DNA of 64,000 bases from Apricaphanius iberus (lineage: Eukaryota; Chordata; Actinopteri; Cyprinodontiformes; Aphaniidae), in contig JAPXFQ010000398.1 in the NCBI GenBank assembly GCA_028564705.1, positions 2,666,001-2,730,000 of the forward strand, in the 5' to 3' direction. The notes below the pieces were generated by a model. That model saw only the letters and a program-made list of their open reading frames with translations, did no database searches and was not told where the DNA came from. A program made the position numbers and the translations under genes. Below are positions 56,171 to 64,000 of this stretch, one piece after another; position 1 is the stretch's first letter, and each line of letters starts with the position of its first letter.

Positions 56171-58739
56171 TATGGGCAGAAAGTGTTTTTTTTTCTCAGC
56201 AGATGCGATTTAACTCTGTTACACACTCCCGGTCATATTCACCACCATACACTACCTGCTTTCTTCGTGGTTGTGAAGTCTCACTTCAGAGCGACTGCCC
56301 TGATTCCACTTCGGTTGTGAATTATTACCTTGTGATCTCAAGGCAATCCGGGCTTCACCCGAACAAAGGGCTTTGGAAGCGAGCTGATGGATGAGTTGGA
56401 GAAAGGCTGGACAGCTGGTTGTTTAATGTTAGATGAGAGCAGGTGGAGTGAAGACAGCGATATCAGAAATATTACATTTTTTTGGGGCATGGTGAAGCAA
56501 ACGTGACAACTAAAATCCGTATTTTAAAGCTCAGCTGTGTACATCACAGGTGCTGAACACAGTGTCCAAACACATTTAGAGTAGCAGATGGAATAGATTC
56601 GTTTGATCTAATCAATAAAAAAAAAAACCTAAAGGTTAATACACCCTGACGAGTTGGATATTTTCATCCCCATCCTCACTGTAGCCAGTTATTCTGATCA
56701 CCCTCTTACAGCACACCCCACCAACTGAGTCTGGACTAGAATATACCAACTCCAGCATGATGAGAGGGGTCTCTGCTGCAGCATCAAGGCGGCTCTCATA
56801 CCACCATTCCCCTATACCCAATCAAATGAGGGCTTACTCCCTGAAAGTGACACCGTTGTCGATGTAAAAACATCTCGCTTGGCCTTTTTTTTTTTTTTTT
56901 TTTGGGTGCCTAGGAGCGTCATCATGTGGGGGGGTGTTCTGAGCTGCGTCTCCCTCCTTGTGCTTCTCTCACCATTGGGCCAGTCAGCAAAGCGTGCTGA
57001 ACAAAGCCACGAGAAAGGAGAGGGAGAGAGAGAGGGGGGGGGGAAGCTTCTGGGGAAGAAATGTCTCTGGCTGACTCTGTCGCCTCGACAACCGGGTAAG
57101 AAAAGGAGGGGAGGGAAGCACCAGAACAGGAGGGAAAGGACTTGGATGCACTGAAGGAAAAGGGGAGAAGAACACAACATGAACTACTGGTGTTTGAATT
57201 AGGAGATTCCAGCCGATTGAAGTAAGGAAAGTGGATATGTTTGTGTCATTTTCTTGTAAGGCTCCTTGGGTGTATCTTTCTCTCTTTCCTTGTGAGTTAT
57301 TAACAATACCAATAAAGCGGTTTTATCCTTTTTTTAAAAATTATTATTATCCTTATCTCTAAGATATCTGTGCATGGAGCAGATGAAGCTGCAGAGGGCA
57401 AGTTCAGCTTTATAAAAAAGTGGACCAGGCAGGCCTGAACGCTCCACCTGCGATTCCTGTGTGATCAGCCTCAGGTAAGTCTTCCACACTGTTCGAGATA
57501 TTTTCTTTTTCACCTATTTAGGAAATGCAGATAAGGTGATAACTGGGTGTACTCACCCGCCAGATGAATGTCAACTAATTAGTTTCATTAATCCGAAAAA
57601 GTTTGGGTTGAATTTAGTGTCACTGAGTTGTTGTTTTTTGTGTGTGAAAATTAGAAAATTATGTAGCCAATAAGAAAAAAACAAATTATTATATTTACTC
57701 ATTTTTATACCGCCAGAGTGCAGGGAGGGAAAAAATATAAATTTTTCATCACCACTATACTTCACTAAACCTGAATGCTGCTTTCACTCGTCCACTAGTG
57801 TAAGCAGCAATTCCTCAACAATGAGAGAAATGAGCACCTCTGTTCGCCTAAATTGGATCTTGAGATTTTTTGAGTCAAAGCATAACACTCAGGCTGTGGA
57901 GGAGAATAGAAAGCATGCCGAATATAAACATCATTCTGGGCGCTCATGCATAAGAAATGTATTCATAGAGCACCGGTGGGGGAAATCAATGCCTCTTTAA
58001 ATTGGGTGGTATTCCAGCTGACTTTACATCAGCCTGTGTGTGTGTGTGTTTGTGTGTGTGTGAGGCAGCATGTGGTATCCATATCAGATGAGATGGAGAG
58101 GAGATAAACTGGAAGAAGGTAGATTTAGGGAGGAGAGAGGGGGGTTTAAGCCTGTCATCAGAGGCAAGGTTAAAAATCTCTCACCTGTCTGGGAAAGATG
58201 GAGAGAAAAGGCAGGAAGATTGAAGGGTGGAGAAGGGCACCAGCGTGAAAGATAGAAAGTGAATCCAGCGCTCGGTGAAGCCAAGAAAAATAATGACGGG
58301 TGAAAGGTTCAGGCTCACAAGAGGCTGGCACTGCGACGAGCTCCTACTTCATCCCCATGACGGTAACTTTAAGATTCAGAAAGGGATAATTATACACTCG
58401 ACTTTTGTGTTTTTCTTTGGTTGTTTGTTTTTTGTTCCAACTCACTTAAATTGCTAGTCAATAGGTACATGAATATTATGAAATAGTTAGCAGTAACTGA
58501 TCTCATATGGGTTTGTAAAAAGGAAGTCATTATTTGTGTCTAAGAAAACAACAAAAAAACAGCACAGCATGTAACTACTTAAGCAATTGTTTGTTTGACT
58601 ATTCTCTATTAAGTAGTTCAGGGATTTTTTTTTATCAGGCTTTATTTCATTTAGATAAGTTGTTTAATAAATGAGATGTTTTATTAGTTTATACTGATGT
58701 TCAGTCTTTAGGAAAATGTAGATATACGTTCTTGTTTAT

Positions 58740-59290
58740 CCGTAACATTGGCAGCTTATCATTGAACACCTGGTTGGTGTAACATCCTGAGATGGTATTG
58801 CTCTCCAATCACTTCTTTATTGTTATAAAAGCCCTCATCATGATTCTACCTCCAACATGCTTTCAACATGGCACAGCGTTCTTGTGGTTTAATGTTCCAC
58901 TCCTCCCATCACACACTTAGATGTACACTATGACCAAACGACAACTCTTTATCTTATCTGCACACACCACTTTCCTACAGGTGACCTTTTACCATGCTTC
59001 TTTGGTCAGTCACCATCATTGATCGAGCTCGAAAGTGTCGACTGTTGGGCTCAGACCTGTTTATCGAGCAGCCGGTTCTCGGTCGGTGGTAACATTAAAC
59101 ATCCTTGACTGGAAAAGGGGGACACTGGCAGCTTCTAAGTCATTTCTCTGGCTTATTGATTCCTGGCTTGTGCCTGACCATGCTGACCAAGATCAGGTCA
59201 GCTGTAGCACAGGGAGGCTACCAGTTGACGTATTCCCAGCATTTCCCTTTTATTAATTTTGATAATATTGGGTTACAGCTAATGCAAACC
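58740..59290. mobile_element. Tc1-like relic, reverse orientation
   Basis: It contains 'gttcttgtggtttaatgttc' and 'tgaccaaacgacaactcttt', resembling the reverse strand of another Tc1-like transposase family. No open frame. Confidence 0.4.
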
Positions 59291-59539
59291 TAACATTCAG
59301 TGTATAAATTCAAAGTATTAATAGTAAAAATTTTAGTGCAGAAATGCTGTGTTATGGATGACAGAATCATTGGAAGAAATTACGCTGTACTACAGGCAGT
59401 CATTGGTACCCTTCACGAACAGACTACAGGGGATTACTAAAGAAACTGGTTTTCCAGAGTTCTGTATCGAAGTATATTAATGGAAAGTTAGGTAGAAGGA
59501 AAAAGTGTTCGAATAAAATGCATTAACAATGGGAATAAC

Positions 59540-59876
59540 TAGGGATGCAACGCTACCACTTTTTTCAAACGGATACAGTACCAATACTTGGATCTGAGAA
59601 CTTGCAGATACCGAGTATCAATGCCGATACTTCTACCACACAAAAAAATACGATAAATTGGAAGACCTGTTTTATTTTCTTCTCTGATGGTTACAACAAA
59701 TGATGGTGAATTCGAAAATAATATACATGACTACAAAACAAAAAAATTAAATGAAAAATAAAAATTTTCTGTGAAATTATTGCAGAGTATGCATCGCTTA
59801 ACCCATATGGATAGGAGTAGGCCTACATTAGAATGGTATTGGCCCCCATACCAGTATCGGTATCAGTGCATCCTTA
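59540..59876. mobile_element. hAT-type MITE copy 6
   Basis: It starts TAGGGATGCAACGCTACC and ends ATCAGTGCATCCTTA. The flanks ggaataac (59532-59539) and gaaagaac (59877-59884) match at 6 of 8. Same family as the ACSL-intron copies. Confidence 0.75.
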
Positions 59877-60589
59877 GAAAGAACCATAGCTTGAAAGGAC
59901 TTTGAAGAATTTGAGAGCTTGTTGGGATTGCAAAAACCTGTTTGAAAATATACTTGCTTTTAATCACGCGTACGCATGTTTATCATGGCTGCCTCGCGTG
60001 ACTTGCGTTTGTTTTAAGCGTCTCCAAAATTAACGCAACACGTTTGCAAGCTGCAATATGCGAGTAGCCGGTAGGGGTAGTGTAGAGCGCTATTTGACCG
60101 GCTTTAGGTAAACTGGGTCAACGGTGGTAAAGCAGAAGCAAAACAAGCAACAACGGTGGTAAATATGGTCTTACATACCAACTATGAGAACGCTGCCCAT
60201 TGTTTTTCTGTTGTAGTCTGAAAATTAACCAGCTGATGATCTGGTCGCCATGTTTGTTTTGTTCCTAACCTACAAATCTGGCACTCTTTACAGTTAAGTT
60301 CTATTCTCCGCCCCCTAGTGGAATTCTCTATTACTACGTGCAGTGTACAAGCAACTAGTATATGTTGACACTGCTTGCATCAACTGAAGGTTAAAAAGCA
60401 AGTATATTTTCAGCCTAAGAGCTTTAAGTGTCACAATGCACAGACGTACTCAGAACACAAGCTATACCTGTCATATTGCTTGTGTTAAGCCTCTCCAGAA
60501 CAGCGACAATGCCGTAACTTTCTTATCTCCTCCAATGCGAAAAATACTAGACTGTTGCTCAGTTGCCTAAGTCCTCTGTTTACATTAGG

Positions 60590-61270
60590 GTGAATGTTGA
60601 ATCTCGGATGAAAATTAAGTCCCAGGCGTCTGTAATAAGAGTGGGAGGCCTCGGAATCGGAGTTGAATGAGGTCCACTGTGAAATTTTCCGGTGTGTTGA
60701 TTTGGGGATCCACATCATCTGCTGGTGTTAGTCCACTATGTTTTCTGAAATCCATAGTCAATGTAGCACTTCCTACTTCTGCTGACAAGCTTTATGAATA
60801 TACTGATTTCCAGTAGGACTTGGCACACTAACAGAAATACCAACATCTGCATCATTGACCATTGTGTCACTGTGTTGTGGGCTAAGCCTCACAGAGAATC
60901 CAAATGAATATTTTCCAAAGGAAGATGAGAGACACCAGACCCAACATTGGGTACAAGCTGAAGGCTGCAGCCTTGGCGACCTCCCTCGGCAGAACTAGAG
61001 GCTGGTCTCTTCTATGCTACGCTCGTCTGATGCCCCACTTCATGCAAACTGGAGCCCCAATCAAATATTGAGAGAGTAATATGGAGATGCCCTTGGAAAG
61101 CCCACATTTTCTGTATTAATTTTTTTTCTATATAATGTTGGGTTTTCATTAGCTGTAAGCCAAAATCATGAAAACTAAATGAAATAAATTCCTAAAATGT
61201 TTTGTTCTTTTTGTAATGAATCTATATAACTTTCAGTTTTTTAAATAAATTGCTATAATAAACTGTTGAG
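60590..61270 (+). mobile_element. Tc1/mariner transposase relic
   Basis: Blocks in order: 'catcatctgctggtgttagt', 'gacaagctttatgaatatac', 'cagtaggacttggcacac', 'agatgagagacaccagaccc' and 'ggagccccaatcaaatattg', the conserved nucleotide path of a fish Tc1 transposase from the second Asp to its stop. Multiple stops and indels, so dead. Confidence 0.75.
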
Positions 61271-62814
61271 ATTGAGATGCATCTGTGACTTTGCTGCCAG
61301 GTGAATTTCAGGAAACCCATTAGCATAAAACGTCCGCGCAAGATTTCCTTTCAGAGACAAGCTGTACTTTCTTTGTGGCCCTTGAAAACGAGCAAAAATC
61401 GTTCCCTAATTTCCTTGGTTAAATACTTAAATGTCCACACCCCTAAAAGATAAAAAAAAATTAAATCAGTCAGATCTTAGACAGCCAACTGCATCCTTAT
61501 GCTGCTGAAAGAGCCTCCTCACATGCAGCTCAGGTTGTTCCCACATAAATATCATCAACATGAGCTGAAAGATTTTTTTGGGGGGGAAAAACCCTCAAGA
61601 AATAAATATAAAAAGCTCAAGAAAATGCCCCAAAGGAGTTTAATATAAGGGCACACAAGGTTATCCAGTAACGCACCATGCATTATACAGGAGGATGTTC
61701 ATTCCTCAGAACATGCACACTGATCCAATTTAATCTGCTTCATGTATTTATCAGTCCTATTTTAGACCAAGGTGGTGCATTTTAAAGAAAAAAATACAAA
61801 ACAATGACTCGTTATTGTCAAAATAGCTTTAGTAATCCAGGCCTTATCAGGTAGGCAGCTTTTTTTTATCCCAACAAACGCACAATGCAGGAAGTCAAAT
61901 TACAGTCTAGTTTTAATCCTCACCTGCATGGGATTTAAATCAACCGTGTTCTTTTAATCTTTGCCGGAAAAACCGCAATGTTGAACAAATCCGGCGGCTT
62001 TTAAACACATTAGCTCCACCACAGCTCCACAGTGCTTGGGGTGCTTTACAGCTGTGCATTGCTCATAATTATTGTGCACGAGGCCTGATTTTTGTTTTTG
62101 AATGCAAAGAAGCGCCAGACTTATCGGAGAGGGGAAAGGATGTGTCCCTCAGGCCATGCATCACTCTCATTAGCTCTGCTCCCCTTCACTGGCAGGTGTT
62201 GGAAGACTCATGGAGACAGATGAAGGGAAGCGCAAAGCTTTGCCCAATACTGACATACACATAAGATACACAGCGAGTCTAAGAAACATAGCATTAGCAC
62301 AAGGAATCAGCCCTTTTAAACATGTGGATGGAGACGAAACTGAGCTGTGGAAACGGAACTTCTAATTTAATTTACTCTCCATTAATAATATTGTTATTAT
62401 CGAACAGCTAAGTGCAGGATTCTGTGCTTTAGTTGTCATTAACCAAGCTGTTCTCTCCTCTTCTCTTTCTGTTCACTCCTCTCATTATATTGCTGCACTT
62501 GTCTGTGAGCCTTCACTGTTCTCCTGTCGATGTCATTATTGCAACAAGATAGAGAGACAGAAATGAAACTTAACAGGAATAGGAAAATTTAATTCTCAAA
62601 ATCTACCAGCTGTAATCCGTTTCATTGACTGGTAATAAAGAATTATACGGCGCATATTTGCCTAGGAAATGTCATATGATTGCTCATGCACAGAGGCCCC
62701 TTGCATATTGCAGAACATAAAACATTACTGTGCTCATTTGGAAGAAATGGCTTTTGGTGATTGCTAATAACTGATAATTCTACCCTTAGGCTGCAGCCAA
62801 GCAAGGTTAATAAT

Positions 62815-63660
62815 ACAGCACCTTGTAAAAGTAGTTTTACTTCTTAAAAGTTTTAAAACGTTGGCACTTTCTAACCACAGACAAGTATTTTAGCAGGATT
62901 TTATGAGATGGAAATAGCACAAAGTAGCTTACTGTTGTGAAGTGGAATGAAAGATGATAGTTGGGTTTTTAAAATTATGTCCAAATAAAAAAATCTGAAT
63001 AGTGTCAGCGATAGGGAAGTTGGTCAGGGTTGATGGGAAGATGGACGCAGCTAATGGAAAACCTATGAGAGATTTCAAAAAATTTAATCAATGGGATATT
63101 TAACTGTCTAACTGGATAATAACCAGCCAAAATTACAATACTAGAAAAAAAGTATTAGTATTAATGTGACCCAGTGATGGCCAAACCTAAATCCAGCTGA
63201 AAATATTTGGTAAATAAATAGAAAAATTGTGTTCACAGATATTCTCCATGCAATTTGACTGAGCCTCAGCTCTTTTGTAAAAAAAGAATTGGGACATTTT
63301 TATTTCACACAGCTTGTAGAAACCCAAAAGACCTGCGGCTGTAATTGCAGTGAAAAAAGTTTTATATATATATATATATATATAAAATATATATATATAA
63401 AATATATTGACTCAGTGGAAAGGTTGAAGGGGCCCAAGCTTGCTGTTTTCATCAAGTAGCAGCTGAAAGAAATCAGCTGGATAACCAAGTAATTGCAGTT
63501 GTACTTTAATCATAAATAATTTAGTTCTCTTTAGAGTTCAGGAAGTTCACATTCACATTGTTGGTCTTCCCTTAAAAGTCTGCTTTCTCTTGATTAAAAA
63601 ACAACAACCTTTGTTCAGATGAATATAATACCTGAAAATTGGTGTTATTTATTGGATATT
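62815..63660 (+). mobile_element. Tc1-like relic
   Basis: The left end 'agcaccttgtaaaagtagtt', then 'gttggtcagggttgatggga', 'cagatattctccatgcaatt' and 'cggctgtaattgcagtgaaa', following the whole transposase order of the Tc1-like family. It is interrupted by a TA microsatellite at 63364-63408. Confidence 0.7.
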
Positions 63661-64000
63661 AGATCCAGTGTGGAACGCTAGATTTTAATTTCTAAGGGCT
63701 TTATTATCTATTGCATAAAAGGGGAAAACTTGGCATGAAACGGCATTAGTCCATCTGAGTCGTGTGGGCGTTTAATATTCAAAGCTTTCTAAAAGTGAAA
63801 AGTAAAAATGTTTTTTAATGATATGCTCATCACCCATTATCTTCCCCAATCATCAGTGAACCGCAGTTTGACTTTGTCCCACTGTGGGGGACTCCTGCTG
63901 GAAACATGAAAACCTTGTCTGCTTTAACCCCAGTGTAATAGGCATGGGTATAGGTGTGAGGGAGAAACGTTTCACAATGTCACAAAATTTATACAAAGAA

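Larger units (their letters stand above)
56171..64000. other. Intergenic region, no supported gene
   Basis: It holds purine-rich and T-run DNA at 56.88-57.1 kb, a splice-donor-like cctcag|gtaagt at about 57475 that might belong to an untranslated exon of a gene to the right, a TG repeat at 58035-58062, a TA repeat at 63364-63408, and several relic transposons listed separately. Frames here are under 125 codons and carry no recognisable domain. Confidence 0.55.

Noticed and set aside
56879..57180. Coding exon of a further gene
   Set aside because: Frames on both strands come from T-run and purine-rich DNA. There is no conserved motif and only a donor-like site downstream.

Overview
This window is nuclear DNA from a ray-finned fish, most likely a percomorph teleost. 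The evidence is vertebrate gene structure (short exons with GT..AG introns), proteins that align end to end with vertebrate families, and a dense load of fish-type repeats: Tc1-like relics, hAT-type MITEs, LINE 3' tails, a common teleost short repeat that runs into GGAT/GATA microsatellites, and AT-rich introns. The species cannot be fixed from sequence alone.

Layout: (1) 142-288, plus strand, the last coding exon of an unidentified gene, with its 3' UTR to about 1.32 kb. (2) 3189-14182, minus strand, a complete 19-coding-exon long-chain acyl-CoA synthetase of the ACSL1/5/6 group (699 aa), with probable untranslated 5' sequence near 24.3-24.5 kb. Its introns and 5' region hold many decayed transposons and a degenerate tandem array of about 230-bp units. 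(3) 25345-37422, minus strand, a complete 19-coding-exon paralogue of cGMP-dependent protein kinase I (688 aa). Every splice site is canonical and the frame is intact, but the catalytic residues are not: the beta3 lysine is Arg, the DFG motif is GSR, the third glycine of the P-loop is lost and the AGC C-tail motif is missing. The cyclic-phosphate arginine of the first nucleotide-binding domain is His, and the alanine of the autoinhibitory sequence is Thr. It reads as an expressed pseudokinase and is the most interesting object here. (4) 39058-45080, plus strand, ubl4a (157 aa), head to head with the kinase gene. (5) 46382-54348, plus strand, a dynamin-related GTPase of the DRP1/dnm1l type (660 aa, 16 coding exons) with a very short variable domain and a 189-nt intron that stays open in frame. 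(6) 56.2-64 kb, no supported gene, only repeats and low-complexity DNA.

The genes do not form a pathway. ACSL activates fatty acids on ER and mitochondrial outer membranes, UBL4A serves the BAG6 pathway for tail-anchored membrane proteins, and DRP1 divides mitochondria and peroxisomes. Exon coordinates were worked out by hand from reading frame, GT/AG sites and family alignment recalled from memory. They are internally consistent (all three large genes and ubl4a sum to whole codons), but they have not been checked against transcripts.
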